DNA from: CAYPTY01 sp965659005
GTDB taxonomy: Bacteria > Bacteroidota > Rhodothermia > Balneolales > Balneolaceae
DNA length: 64,000 bases
Assembly (NCBI GenBank): GCA_965659005.1
Contig: CBFHVG010000052.1
Coordinates: forward strand, 1 to 64,000
Direction: 5' to 3'
Shown here piece after piece: positions 1-8,626 of this stretch (positions are counted from its first letter, which is position 1; the number at the start of each line of letters is the position of its first letter). Below the pieces are notes generated by a model. The model was not told where the DNA came from and ran no database searches. It saw only the letters and a list, made by a program, of their open reading frames with translations. A program made the position numbers and the translations under genes.

Positions 1-44
1 TCTAATGCTAAATGATTTATCACAATAAAGCCAATATGAAAATT

Positions 45-77
45 AAAAAAGCCATCTTTCTTCCAAAAGATAGCTTT
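45..77 (-). terminator. intrinsic terminator downstream of recX
   Basis: Read on the minus strand, an arm AAAGC-ATCTTT and an arm AAAGAT-GCTTT enclose a short loop and are followed by a run of T (an A-run at 45-50 on the plus strand). It lies 120 bases past the recX stop with no gene between, so it probably ends the recA-recX transcript. Confidence 0.7.
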
Positions 78-199
78 AGGGGTATGGTTCAGTTCATGCT
101 ATTGAACTTTTAAGGCATTTAAATTCTAAAATCTATGACCATAATATGGTTTTAAGCATTATCAGCTTTCACAAAAGTGTAAAGAATTAGTTAGTTAAC

Positions 200-880
200 T
201 TACTTTAGTGCAGATAGGAATTGTTCCATATGCTTGAAAATTTCAACACTATGGAAGCCTCTTGAAGACAAGAATCTGAAGATTTTCTCTTTTCTCTTTT
301 CTTCCGGACTTCTTTTGAAATGAGCTTTTCTTTTTAACACAAGTGACAGCATTTGTTCTGACGTATCAACGGAACTGAACACTGATTGAATCGCAAAATC
401 TGCTTGTTGCCCAGAAATTCCTTTTTCGAAGAGTGCCGCTTTAATTTTATTCGGTCCCCAGCTTTTCAAATTCACTTTATCTTTAGCAAATTTGATAGCA
501 AATGTCTGATTGTTGATCAATTTTTTTTCTTGAAAACTGATTGTCAATTGGGTAAGCAGCTCTCTAGAATATCCTTTTTTTATACCCTTATCTATAAGCT
601 CTTTACTTGAATGATCTCTTCTGCCCAGAAGTCCTAATAGGTAATCCTTTACCTTTTGTTTCTCTTCAAATTGTAGGATTTCTTCATAAAAAGAAGGCGT
701 GATCTCCACGCCTTTCTTAATTGATAAATCTACAAGAGTCTGTTCAGCAATACCGACTAAAAATTGATCCTCAACAAAAACTGAGTATCGAAAATTATTT
801 TTCTTTTGAACTTCAATCTTTGAGACGTTAGCCGGTAACAGCTGAATAGCTTTATTTACTTTTTCCTTACTTCGCGTCAA
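200..880 (-). CDS. recX: Regulatory protein RecX
   Basis: RecX binds RecA filaments and modulates recombination and strand exchange in the cytoplasm. The 226-residue product has the family layout: an N-terminal beta segment (IEVQKKNNFRYSVFV, near residue 22) followed by three helical repeats rich in K, L and R, with the typical YLLGLLGRRDHSSKEL and WGPNKIKAAL segments. It directly follows recA and overlaps it by 4 nt: the start is a TTG at 880-878 inside a TTGA whose TGA is the recA stop, so translation is probably coupled. No ATG is available before the conserved region. Family assignment is firm; the non-ATG start is inferred from the overlap. Confidence 0.93.
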   Translation of the reverse strand: MTRSKEKVNKAIQLLPANVSKIEVQKKNNFRYSVFVEDQFLVGIAEQTLVDLSIKKGVEITPSFYEEILQFEEKQKVKDYLLGLLGRRDHSSKELIDKGIKKGYSRELLTQLTISFQEKKLINNQTFAIKFAKDKVNLKSWGPNKIKAALFEKGISGQQADFAIQSVFSSVDTSEQMLSLVLKRKAHFKRSPEEKRKEKIFRFLSSRGFHSVEIFKHMEQFLSALK

Positions 881-1935
881 GATTCTTTTTTGGCCACTTG
901 CCCATTTGTTTCGGCAGCTGCTTCTGTTTCTTTTACGACTTCAGGTTCAGGTGCTAGTTTAGATTTAACCTGAGCTTCAATACTTTTTTGAAGATCGGCA
1001 TCCTCAGTAAGGAATTGCATAGCTGAGTCAGCACCTTGTCCAATTGGTTCTCCGTTATAGCGGTACCATGAGCCTCTTTTTTCAATGATATCAAAATCAA
1101 CAGCGAGATCGAGAATCTCTGATACTTTTGAAATACCCTTTCCATACATGATATTGAATTCAACTGTTTTGAAAGGAGGGGCTAATTTGTTTTTAGCAAT
1201 TTTAGCTTTTGTTCTATTCCCTAAAACTTCATCACCCACCTTAATTGCGCCAATTCTTCTAATATCGATTCTTACAGATGAATAAAACTTTAAAGCACGT
1301 CCACCAGTTGTTGTTTCAGGATTTCCAAACATTACACCAATCTTTTCACGAACCTGGTTTATGAATATACATGAGGTTCTGGTTTTGTTTACGATACCTG
1401 TGATTTTTCTTAGGGCTTGAGACATTAAACGAGCCTGAAGTCCCATATGAGAATCGCCCATTTCGCCTTCTATTTCAGCTCTAGGCACTAGCGCTGCAAC
1501 CGAATCAATAACAATTACATCCAGCGCACCTGAGCGTATAAGTGTTTCTGTAATCTCCAAGGCTTGTTCACCACTATCTGGTTGTGAAACAAGTAACTCG
1601 TCTGTATTTATTCCTAAAGCTTTTGCATAACGAGCATCGAAAGCATGTTCCGCGTCAATAAAAGCTGCATAGCCACCACTTTTCTGGGCCTCTGCAATAA
1701 CTTGTAGGGCTAAAGTTGTTTTACCACTTGCTTCAGGTCCATAGATTTCTGTGATCCTGCCTCTTGGTATACCGTTAATGCCAAGTGCATAATCAATCAT
1801 AATTGAACCGGTTGAAATAGCTTCAACATCATGAAGTGGATTATCCCCAAGCTTCATAATAGTGCCTTTTCCGTGAGACTTTTCAATTTGCCCGACTGCA
1901 ATATCCAGTGCTTTTAAACGATCGTCATTTGCCAT
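877..1935 (-). CDS. recA: Recombinase RecA
   Basis: RecA is the ATP-dependent strand-exchange protein of homologous recombination and the co-protease of the SOS response. The 352-residue product is full length, with the Walker A motif GPEASGKTT near residue 66, the MAW-like region, the signature ALKFYSSVR, and a variable acidic tail (EPEVVKETEAAAETNG) ending in KKES. It is the first gene of a two-gene unit with recX. Upstream lie two short palindromes and a TAGATTTG box, so some transcriptional control is likely, though no known LexA box was recognised. Confidence 0.99.
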   Translation of the reverse strand: MANDDRLKALDIAVGQIEKSHGKGTIMKLGDNPLHDVEAISTGSIMIDYALGINGIPRGRITEIYGPEASGKTTLALQVIAEAQKSGGYAAFIDAEHAFDARYAKALGINTDELLVSQPDSGEQALEITETLIRSGALDVIVIDSVAALVPRAEIEGEMGDSHMGLQARLMSQALRKITGIVNKTRTSCIFINQVREKIGVMFGNPETTTGGRALKFYSSVRIDIRRIGAIKVGDEVLGNRTKAKIAKNKLAPPFKTVEFNIMYGKGISKVSEILDLAVDFDIIEKRGSWYRYNGEPIGQGADSAMQFLTEDADLQKSIEAQVKSKLAPEPEVVKETEAAAETNGQVAKKES

Positions 1936-1953
1936 GTTTGTAGATTTTAGTAT

Positions 1954-2015
1954 TGGTTTTAAACCAATATATGTCGGGACAGTGACAACTTATGTCACTC
2001 TAATATTCAAATCTA
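1954..2015 (-). promoter_or_regulatory. candidate recA promoter and operator palindromes
   Basis: On the minus strand the sequence TAGATTTG (2015-2008) fits the Bacteroidota -7 consensus TAnnTTTG. Immediately downstream is the palindrome AGTGACA-n5-TGTCACT (1981-1999), then a second palindrome ATTGGTTT-AAACCAAT (about 1954-1970), both between the putative start site and the recA ATG. A clear TTTG at -33 was not found. The position suits an operator, but the binding protein is unknown. Confidence 0.35.
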
Positions 2016-2109
2016 TTATTTAAAATTGTCCTAACATATTAGGTATATGTTCAATATATGTAAGATCGTTTTATATCCGATCCAATTCAACTTTTATTTT
2101 TAGCTATTA

Positions 2110-3309
2110 TCACTGGAGTAAAAGGACACTTTTTTCTAATTCATCTATGGCTTTAATGATCTCAGATTCAGTAATATAAGGAGCAGGACCAAATCGGATG
2201 ATATCAGCTCTGGCATCTGTAAAAACGTCTCTGCTTAATAAATCAGCACGAATTTCACGTGCTATTGGTGAGGTCAAAGATAGAAATCCACCATTCTCGG
2301 TTAAGGGACGATTGTGAGTTAGCTTTATTACTTCTGGATTAAAATCTTTTTTTAGAAATTCTTCTTTGAGTAGGGATACCTGAGCGAGATATTGACTTCG
2401 AAGAACATTAGGGCTCAAACTCTGATCTCTGAATAATTCAACCACTTTAGCTGCTCGGAATTGAGATGAAGAGTCATAAGTTCCGGTTGCAAAGCGTTGG
2501 TTGCCATCATCATAATGGGTTGGTGCATCAGTTCTGGGTACATCCAATGTTGAAAAAGATGCAAACCATCCAGTTATGGCAGGGCGATAGTTACAGTCTT
2601 TTGGAAACCTGAGGAAGCAGTTTCCTTCTCCCCATTGGAGGTATTTGTATCCACCAATGAGAATAAAGCAATCGTCTAAGCCCGCTTTTTTGATAGATAA
2701 AGGAACAACGTTTGTTCCGTGGTAATCATCAATCATCACGGGAATACCATGTTTGCGAGCAACTGAAGCTATTTCAGTAAGATGTTGATTGATTAACGAA
2801 GATTGAAAATATACCCGGCTTAACATTACTGCCGCCGTACTATCATTCATTTCCTTTGTGATTCTATCGACAAAACTTTCATCCGGATCTTTATCGAGGT
2901 AAACAATTTCAATTCCTTCTTCCTCCAGGCGATGAAGCTGGCGATATAGTGAATGGAATTCTGATCCAGTTGTAATGATGCGAGGTTTATTTTTTAAATC
3001 AAGACTAGATAACCAGCTCACAAAGAGTACATGTGTATTTTCTTCAAGACAATAGAGTCCATCTTCATCATCATAATAGTCTCTAAGGTAACCTCTTAAT
3101 ATCTCAGCCTTTTCAAATGCTACATCCCATTTTTTATCAACAAGATCAGCTGATACATGGAAGTATTCTTTTTGACCTTCCAGAGCAACATCAGGCCATG
3201 CCTGATGAGAATGTCCTGAAAATAAGAGCCTATCGTCTAAGCGAAAGTGGGAATAGTAAGGTCTTAGTTTTTTTGCGAGTGTATCAATTGAGTTAGAAGC
3301 TGAGTCCAT
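2110..3309 (-). CDS. Kynureninase-like PLP-dependent enzyme
   Basis: This is a 399-residue fold-type I PLP enzyme of the class V aminotransferase/kynureninase group. Kynureninase cleaves kynurenine or 3-hydroxykynurenine to anthranilate or 3-hydroxyanthranilate plus alanine. The putative Schiff-base lysine is K222 in GGYKYLQWGEG, which matches the kynureninase-type YKYLN-GPG loop, and D194/H197 in DDYHGTNVVP lie where the cofactor-binding Asp is expected. Tryptophan 2,3-dioxygenase lies just upstream in the same orientation, which supports kynurenine catabolism. A terminator separates the two genes, so they appear to be separate transcripts. The loop differs from the commonest kynureninases, so another C-S or C-C lyase of the family is possible. 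Confidence 0.7.
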   Translation of the reverse strand: MDSASNSIDTLAKKLRPYYSHFRLDDRLLFSGHSHQAWPDVALEGQKEYFHVSADLVDKKWDVAFEKAEILRGYLRDYYDDEDGLYCLEENTHVLFVSWLSSLDLKNKPRIITTGSEFHSLYRQLHRLEEEGIEIVYLDKDPDESFVDRITKEMNDSTAAVMLSRVYFQSSLINQHLTEIASVARKHGIPVMIDDYHGTNVVPLSIKKAGLDDCFILIGGYKYLQWGEGNCFLRFPKDCNYRPAITGWFASFSTLDVPRTDAPTHYDDGNQRFATGTYDSSSQFRAAKVVELFRDQSLSPNVLRSQYLAQVSLLKEEFLKKDFNPEVIKLTHNRPLTENGGFLSLTSPIAREIRADLLSRDVFTDARADIIRFGPAPYITESEIIKAIDELEKSVLLLQ

Positions 3310-3377
3310 TTAATTAGTAATCCTGATTTTAATTTTGTACCGTAATTACGATTGGAATTTAGCAGTGCTTTGTTCAT

Positions 3378-3411
3378 AAAAAAAGCCGAATTCCAATCAA
3401 GAAATTCGGCT
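3378..3411 (-). terminator. intrinsic terminator downstream of kynA
   Basis: On the minus strand AGCCGAATT and AATTCGGCT form a 9-bp stem with a 10-nt loop, followed by a run of seven T (an A-run at 3378-3384 on the plus strand). It lies between the dioxygenase stop and the kynureninase-like start, so it ends the kynA transcript. Confidence 0.85.
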
Positions 3412-3543
3412 GTATTAGGGGGATATTTAGTACTTAGTTGTTAAGCTAAGTTCTTTGTACTATTCAATGTTGCCTCTCTAAACTGATTGGGGAGGCAAAT
3501 CGTTTACTTTTTTGAAAAAAAAATGTTAACAAATGAAAATTCG

Positions 3544-4332
3544 CTAGAAAAGAGAGCGAATTGCCCAGAGATCGGGAAAAATAGGTTGATTAATTGTTCT
3601 CAACAGGTAATTTACACCTTCAGACCCACCGGTTCCTTTTTTCATTCCAATGGTTCTTTCCACCATTTTAACGTGTCTGTAACGCCATTCCTGTAACCCC
3701 TCATCAAAATCCACCAACATTTCGCAAACTAGTGCGAGCTCTGGTTTGGATTTCATGATCTCAAGAAGAACTTTCTGATTCGCTTCATTAAGCGAGAATA
3801 AAAGACCTTCAGTATTTACTCTATTTACATCAATCTGGAATCCGTGTTTGTGAAGAAACAGAGAGAAAGCTTCCCAAATTGTTTCTTCCTCCATTCTGGA
3901 TTTTAAACGCTCATGATATTTTGGCTCATCTTTATAGGCTACCGACATTTGTTTTGTTCTGAGCCCACACATTATTTCAAGTTCTCTAAACTGAATAGAT
4001 TGAAACCCACTTGAGTTTTTGAGGAAGCCACGAAATGAACTGAACTCCAATGGAGTCATGGTTTCAAGTATATCAACTTGAGAAACCAGGGTTTTTAAAA
4101 TGGTTAGAATGCGTCGTAATGTTTTAGCACTTCCAAAAACATCGCCATCATTAAAGTTCGATGTTAGCTTTCCAAATTCATGTAGAATTTGCTTGAACCA
4201 TAGCTCATATGTTTGATGTATAATGATGAATAGCATTTCATCATGTTCTTCAGGAGTTGACTTGAGTTCCTGTAGCTTGAGTAGCTCATCAATTTTTAAA
4301 TATTTTCCATATGTCAGGCCATGATCACTCAT
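3544..4332 (-). CDS. kynA: Tryptophan 2,3-dioxygenase
   Basis: This heme enzyme opens the indole ring of L-tryptophan with O2 to give N-formylkynurenine, the first step of the kynurenine route. The 262-residue protein is near the usual bacterial length of about 280. It carries the N-terminal LTYGKYLKIDELL segment, IIHQTYELWFKQILHE (substrate and heme pocket His), SSGFQSIQFRELE, and the heme-ligand region YRHVKMVERTIG followed by GTGGSEGVNYL. It is divergent from the BadF-type kinase gene and upstream of the kynureninase-like gene. No kynurenine formamidase gene is nearby. Confidence 0.97.
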   Translation of the reverse strand: MSDHGLTYGKYLKIDELLKLQELKSTPEEHDEMLFIIIHQTYELWFKQILHEFGKLTSNFNDGDVFGSAKTLRRILTILKTLVSQVDILETMTPLEFSSFRGFLKNSSGFQSIQFRELEIMCGLRTKQMSVAYKDEPKYHERLKSRMEEETIWEAFSLFLHKHGFQIDVNRVNTEGLLFSLNEANQKVLLEIMKSKPELALVCEMLVDFDEGLQEWRYRHVKMVERTIGMKKGTGGSEGVNYLLRTINQPIFPDLWAIRSLF

Positions 4333-4412
4333 ACTTAGAGGATAGGATTATGGTATTTATCAATCAATGATTTTTTATTGGTGAAATTTTAAATGAATCC
4401 TTAAGCTATAGA

Positions 4413-5249
4413 ATGGCTATACTGATTGCAGAAAGTGGTGGTTCAAGAACGGATTGGGCTTTATTAAATGAACCAAATGATGTTTTTAGGTTTCATACTA
4501 TTGGTATGAATCCCAATTTCACACCCCCAAGCCTTCTTCCACACATTATTGATATCGTCGCATCAAAGGTAGATGTTAAGTCTGTAAGTCAGCTTTTCTT
4601 CTATGGTTCGGGTGTGACCTCAGAACAAAACCAGACTCTGATTTCGGATTTATTTACCTCAAAAGGTCTTCCGAATCATATTATCAAATCTGATCTTGAC
4701 GCTTCCGCTATTTCTTTGTTTGGTGTGGACAAAGCTATTGTCTGTATTTTAGGAACAGGCTCAAATGCCGGTGTTTTTGATGGGCATCATTTTATGAAAA
4801 AAGCCCCATCACTTGGATACTTAATGGGTGACTACGGTAGTGGATTCCAAATTGGCAAAACATTAATCTGGGATTTTTTCTACAAAAAAATCCCGAACGA
4901 GTTGGGCGATTTTATCCGATTAAACCATGATCAAAATCAGGATTTGATTGCTAAAATCTATAGACAGGAACAACCAAATCGATACATTGCAACATTTGCG
5001 AAAATTCTAAGTGATTTCAGAAATTTAGAATACACTTCTGAAATGGTTTCCAAATGTCTGGCTCAATTCATTGAATTACAGTTAACGACACTTTCAGATA
5101 AATTTCCTGATTATCCTATTGGTTTTACCGGTTCAATAGCGTTTGAATTTCAAGATCTCTTGGAAAAAGAGCTTAAAAAGAGATCTTTAAGTGCAAAGAA
5201 AGTGATTAAACAACCTATGGACTCACTTATAGAATTCCATTCTAAGTGA
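4413..5249 (+). CDS. BadF/BadG-family kinase, N-acetylglucosamine-kinase-like
   Basis: This 278-residue protein belongs to the ASKHA superfamily (BadF/BadG/BcrA/BcrD ATPase family), which in Bacteroidota is usually annotated as N-acetylglucosamine kinase-like. The phosphate-1 loop is near the N terminus (AESGGSRTDWALL), the second phosphate loop is ILGTGSNAGVF, and MGDYGSGFQIGK matches the MGDEGSG motif of the GlcNAc kinase group. The tatD gene starts 1 nt after its stop codon, suggesting co-transcription, although the pairing gives no functional clue. The sugar substrate is inferred from the family only. Confidence 0.8.
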   Translation: MAILIAESGGSRTDWALLNEPNDVFRFHTIGMNPNFTPPSLLPHIIDIVASKVDVKSVSQLFFYGSGVTSEQNQTLISDLFTSKGLPNHIIKSDLDASAISLFGVDKAIVCILGTGSNAGVFDGHHFMKKAPSLGYLMGDYGSGFQIGKTLIWDFFYKKIPNELGDFIRLNHDQNQDLIAKIYRQEQPNRYIATFAKILSDFRNLEYTSEMVSKCLAQFIELQLTTLSDKFPDYPIGFTGSIAFEFQDLLEKELKKRSLSAKKVIKQPMDSLIEFHSK

Positions 5250-5250
5250 C

Positions 5251-6015
5251 ATGATAGATACGCATTGCCACATCTATCTGCCTGATTTCAATGACGATAT
5301 TGACGAGGTTCTAAGCAGAGCTTTTGATTCCGGAATAAGTGACATTCTAATGCCTGCTATTGATTTCGATTCGATTCCACAGATGGAATCCATACATCAC
5401 AAAGATATTAGATTCCATATGATGGCCGGAATCCACCCAGTTGATGTAAAAGAAGAATTAGAAACATTTCGTGATAAACTCACAAAATGGGCGAACAGAA
5501 ATGATATAATTGCAATTGGTGAAACAGGGCTGGACTATCACTGGAGTACTGAATTTGTTCAGGAACAAAAGGAAAGTCTGAGATTCCACTGCTCGTTAGC
5601 AAAAGATCTTAATAAACCCATTGTTCTTCATAATAGAAAGTCTACTCAAGAATTACTGGACATGATCGAAGAAGAGCAGGACGGTAGGCTTAAAGGCGTT
5701 TGGCACTGTTTTAACGGTACTGTTGATGAAGGTAAAAGAGCAATTGACCTAGGACTACATCTTGGGATCGGCGGGGTGGTAACTTTTAAAAACGGTGGGG
5801 TTGATAAAACAGTAAAAGAACTTTCGCTGGATAAAATGGTTCTAGAAACTGATGCTCCTTATCTCACGCCCACACCATACAGAGGTAAAAGAAATGAGCC
5901 TTCCTATACAGGGCTTGTAGCTGATAAATTGGCAGAAATTTTTGAAATGAATCGGGCTGAAATTATAGACAGAACAAGTTCCAATGCTCGTTTACTCTTT
6001 AGTTTAGATATTTAA
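5251..6015 (+). CDS. tatD: TatD-family metal-dependent hydrolase
   Basis: TatD-type enzymes are TIM-barrel metal-dependent deoxyribonucleases of the amidohydrolase superfamily. The 254-residue protein starts with the metal motif DTHCHIYLPDF, then has GIHPVDV, the GETGLDYHW motif carrying the bridging Glu, conserved His in VLHNRK and GVWHCF, and the LETDAPYLTP motif with the last metal Asp. Length and motif order are as usual. Its end overlaps the end of convergent pdxB on the 4-nt palindrome TTAA, so both stops are interlocked. Confidence 0.95.
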   Translation: MIDTHCHIYLPDFNDDIDEVLSRAFDSGISDILMPAIDFDSIPQMESIHHKDIRFHMMAGIHPVDVKEELETFRDKLTKWANRNDIIAIGETGLDYHWSTEFVQEQKESLRFHCSLAKDLNKPIVLHNRKSTQELLDMIEEEQDGRLKGVWHCFNGTVDEGKRAIDLGLHLGIGGVVTFKNGGVDKTVKELSLDKMVLETDAPYLTPTPYRGKRNEPSYTGLVADKLAEIFEMNRAEIIDRTSSNARLLFSLDI

Positions 6016-7130
6016 ACTTGATCATGAGATAAGAATCCCAGTTTATTGAGAAGTGGAAACTTCTCTAAAATAGTTTTACTAAGTATTATTTGATTGTATT
6101 CCCTTCTATAAGTCATATTATTTCGGAGCCTAGCAAAGGCTTTACCTCTCATTTCATCCGGGTTTATACTTTTTAGTGCAGCATCATATTCCAAAAGAGG
6201 GTTAACCTTTAAAAGTACTTCGCCAACTGTTGTACCAGTTACATCAGTTTGATCCTTAAAATTGCTTTTAAGCAGAGGCATGCGATCATTTAATCCAAAG
6301 TGATGAGCCATTTTATCCACGATCATCTTTGTTGCATCCAGTTTAGCTTCTTCAGAGTATCCAGCAATATGTGGAGTGGATACTAGTGCTCTTTTAACTA
6401 GTTCATGATTGTAATGTGGCTCATTTTCCCAAACATCTTTAATACAGTCTATGATATGATCTGAGTCAAAAAGCTCAATTAAAGCTTTTTCTTCAATAAT
6501 CCCACCTCTGGAAGCATTTATGATCAGTTTGAATGGGGAATGACTAATTTTTTCATAATTCAACCAATGATAAGTAGGACTTTCACCATCCTTTATTAAT
6601 GGGATATGCAGAGTAAGAATATCGCAGTCTAGTACTTCTTCTAAGCTGGAACTTGAAAAAGTAGAATCCCATTCTGCAAGAGGGGGATCATAATCGACAT
6701 GTTTAATACCCAGAACATCTAATTTTTTGGCAACTAGACTGCCAGTAAATCCATAACCTATAATTCCTACAGAAAGTGAATTAAGATCGACTTCTTTTAG
6801 CTCTGACCAATAAATCAAAGATGTTAGTACATATTCAGCAACGGCATTAGCATTACAACCCTTTGAATCACCGGTTTCAACTCCTTCAGCATGTATAAAA
6901 TCTAGATCCAGGTGATCGCTACCAGATGAAGCTGTTCCTAGAAACTTTAATTCATTTGGGAATTCATTAATGATCGTTGGATTGATCTTTGTAACTGTTC
7001 TGACAAGAAGAGCATCGAATCCAGAAAAATCTGTAGGATTACCAACTATTGGATCATAGGTAGTTAAGTCTACCTCCTCCGGTAAGAACGACTCCAGTTT
7101 GTAGATATACTTGTCAGCCAGTAGGCGCAT
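6012..7130 (-). CDS. pdxB: 4-phosphoerythronate dehydrogenase
   Basis: PdxB oxidises 4-phospho-D-erythronate in the DXP-independent pyridoxal phosphate pathway. The 372-residue protein has the PdxB N-terminal lid (MRLLADKYI), FLGTASSGSDHLD, GCNANAVAEYVL, the Rossmann motif GIIGYGFTGSLVAKKL, the catalytic Arg in NASRGGIIEE, and the catalytic His in TPHIAGYSEEAK. The C-terminal PdxB dimerisation extension separates it from shorter D-2-hydroxyacid dehydrogenases. It converges with tatD and is divergent from the nucleoside phosphorylase gene. Confidence 0.93.
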   Translation of the reverse strand: MRLLADKYIYKLESFLPEEVDLTTYDPIVGNPTDFSGFDALLVRTVTKINPTIINEFPNELKFLGTASSGSDHLDLDFIHAEGVETGDSKGCNANAVAEYVLTSLIYWSELKEVDLNSLSVGIIGYGFTGSLVAKKLDVLGIKHVDYDPPLAEWDSTFSSSSLEEVLDCDILTLHIPLIKDGESPTYHWLNYEKISHSPFKLIINASRGGIIEEKALIELFDSDHIIDCIKDVWENEPHYNHELVKRALVSTPHIAGYSEEAKLDATKMIVDKMAHHFGLNDRMPLLKSNFKDQTDVTGTTVGEVLLKVNPLLEYDAALKSINPDEMRGKAFARLRNNMTYRREYNQIILSKTILEKFPLLNKLGFLSHDQV

Positions 7131-7196
7131 TTATAATCACTTCTTTTGATTAATCTTTTGTTTTACTTTACTAACGTTATCTACAACACAATCCGT

Positions 7197-8543
7197 ATGG
7201 TTAAATCTTCATTTAATATTGTCAATTTAATAAAAAAGAAACGTGATGGTTTAGCACTAACTGAATCCGAGATTCAGTTTATTGTAAACGGTTATACTCA
7301 TGATGAATTCCCTGATTATCAAATGAGTGCATTTTTAATGGCCTCGTTTCTAAACGGAATGAATAAGGATGAAGCATCATCATTAACAAATGCCATGCTT
7401 AATTCAGGAATTATTGTTGATTTATCAGCAATATCAGGTACAAAAGTAGATAAACACTCAACTGGTGGAGTTGGTGATAAAGTTTCTTTGATCCTTGCAC
7501 CCATTGTGGCAAGTGCTGGAGTGCCAGTGCCCATGATTTCTGGGCGTGGATTAGGACATTCAGGAGGCACCCTCGACAAACTTGAGTCAATAAACGGTTT
7601 TAAAGTTGATCTCAACCTTGATCGTTATAAGCAGGTACTAGATAAACATAATCTGGTTCTCATTGGGCAGACCAAAGAAATAGCTCCTGCAGATAAAAAA
7701 ATATATGCACTTCGTGATGTTACTAGCACAGTAGAGTTTATCCCATTTATTGCAAGTAGCATCATGAGTAAAAAATTAGCAGAGGGGATAGATGCATTAG
7801 TTTTGGACGTGAAGTACGGTTCAGGTGCTTTTATGAAAACTAATGAACAAGCAATTGAATTGGCGCAAACGTTGGTATCTATAGGTGAAAGCTTCGGAAA
7901 ACACACCATTGCATACATAACCAATATGAATCAGCCCTTAGGTAAAACAATTGGTAACTGGTTAGAAACAAAAGAAAGTATTGAATTACTTCAGAAACAG
8001 GATGATATTGATTTAATGAAAATCACTCATTTACTATCAGGTACAATGATTTATCTTGGTGGAAAAGCTGTTTCAGTTGAAGAGGGTATCGAAATCAGTA
8101 AAAATCAGATTATAAACGGGGAAGCTTTTCAAAAATTCAAAGATATTGTAATTGAACAGGGCGGAGAAATTGGTATAATTGACAATCCTGATAGTTATAC
8201 AGTTTCACAATATGAAGTGGAATGGAAAGCTACATCAACTGGCTATTTATCTAGATTAGATGCATATGAACTTGCATTAGCTAGTCTGGAGCTTGGGGCT
8301 GGTAGAAAGAGTATTACAGATACAATTGATTATACGGCCGGTATAGTACTAAATAAGAAAGTTGGGGATTTTATTAAAGCAGGTGAAACAATTTTTACTG
8401 CTTACACGAACAAAGCCGAAGCTTTAGATACAGCTGCACCTCATTTTGATTCAGCTGTTGAAATAAGTAATGAAATACCTAAGCCGGAATTACTGGTAAC
8501 ACATGTAATTGACAGGCAGGGACTAAGGGCATTTGAGCTTTGA
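7197..8543 (+). CDS. Pyrimidine-nucleoside (thymidine) phosphorylase
   Basis: This enzyme phosphorolyses thymidine and/or uridine to free base and (deoxy)ribose 1-phosphate in nucleoside salvage. Motifs of the nucleoside phosphorylase type II family are present: the Ser/His phosphate site KHSTGGVGDKVSL, ISGRGLGHSGGTLDKLE, KIYALRDVTSTVE and VLDVKYGSGAFMK. I place the start at ATG 7197 (MVKSSFNIV), giving 448 residues. An upstream in-frame TTG at 7146 would add a hydrophobic leader (INLLFYF) that does not fit a cytoplasmic enzyme. DeoA and Pdp specificity cannot be separated by eye. Confidence 0.93.
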   Translation: MVKSSFNIVNLIKKKRDGLALTESEIQFIVNGYTHDEFPDYQMSAFLMASFLNGMNKDEASSLTNAMLNSGIIVDLSAISGTKVDKHSTGGVGDKVSLILAPIVASAGVPVPMISGRGLGHSGGTLDKLESINGFKVDLNLDRYKQVLDKHNLVLIGQTKEIAPADKKIYALRDVTSTVEFIPFIASSIMSKKLAEGIDALVLDVKYGSGAFMKTNEQAIELAQTLVSIGESFGKHTIAYITNMNQPLGKTIGNWLETKESIELLQKQDDIDLMKITHLLSGTMIYLGGKAVSVEEGIEISKNQIINGEAFQKFKDIVIEQGGEIGIIDNPDSYTVSQYEVEWKATSTGYLSRLDAYELALASLELGAGRKSITDTIDYTAGIVLNKKVGDFIKAGETIFTAYTNKAEALDTAAPHFDSAVEISNEIPKPELLVTHVIDRQGLRAFEL

Positions 8544-8626
8544 AACTTCTGTCATATTATGCGAATTATCACTTAATTCCATTTAGGATTCTTAGGGCAG
8601 TTAAAACTTAAATAGAAGGCAAATTC

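Noticed and set aside
3432..3451. Small inverted repeat ACTTAG/CTAAGT between kynA and the kynureninase-like gene
   Set aside because: It is only 6 bp per arm in AT-rich DNA next to a much stronger terminator, so chance is likely.
7319..7924. Two open frames of about 100 codons antisense to the nucleoside phosphorylase gene
   Set aside because: They are low-complexity mirror translations of a well-conserved gene on the other strand.
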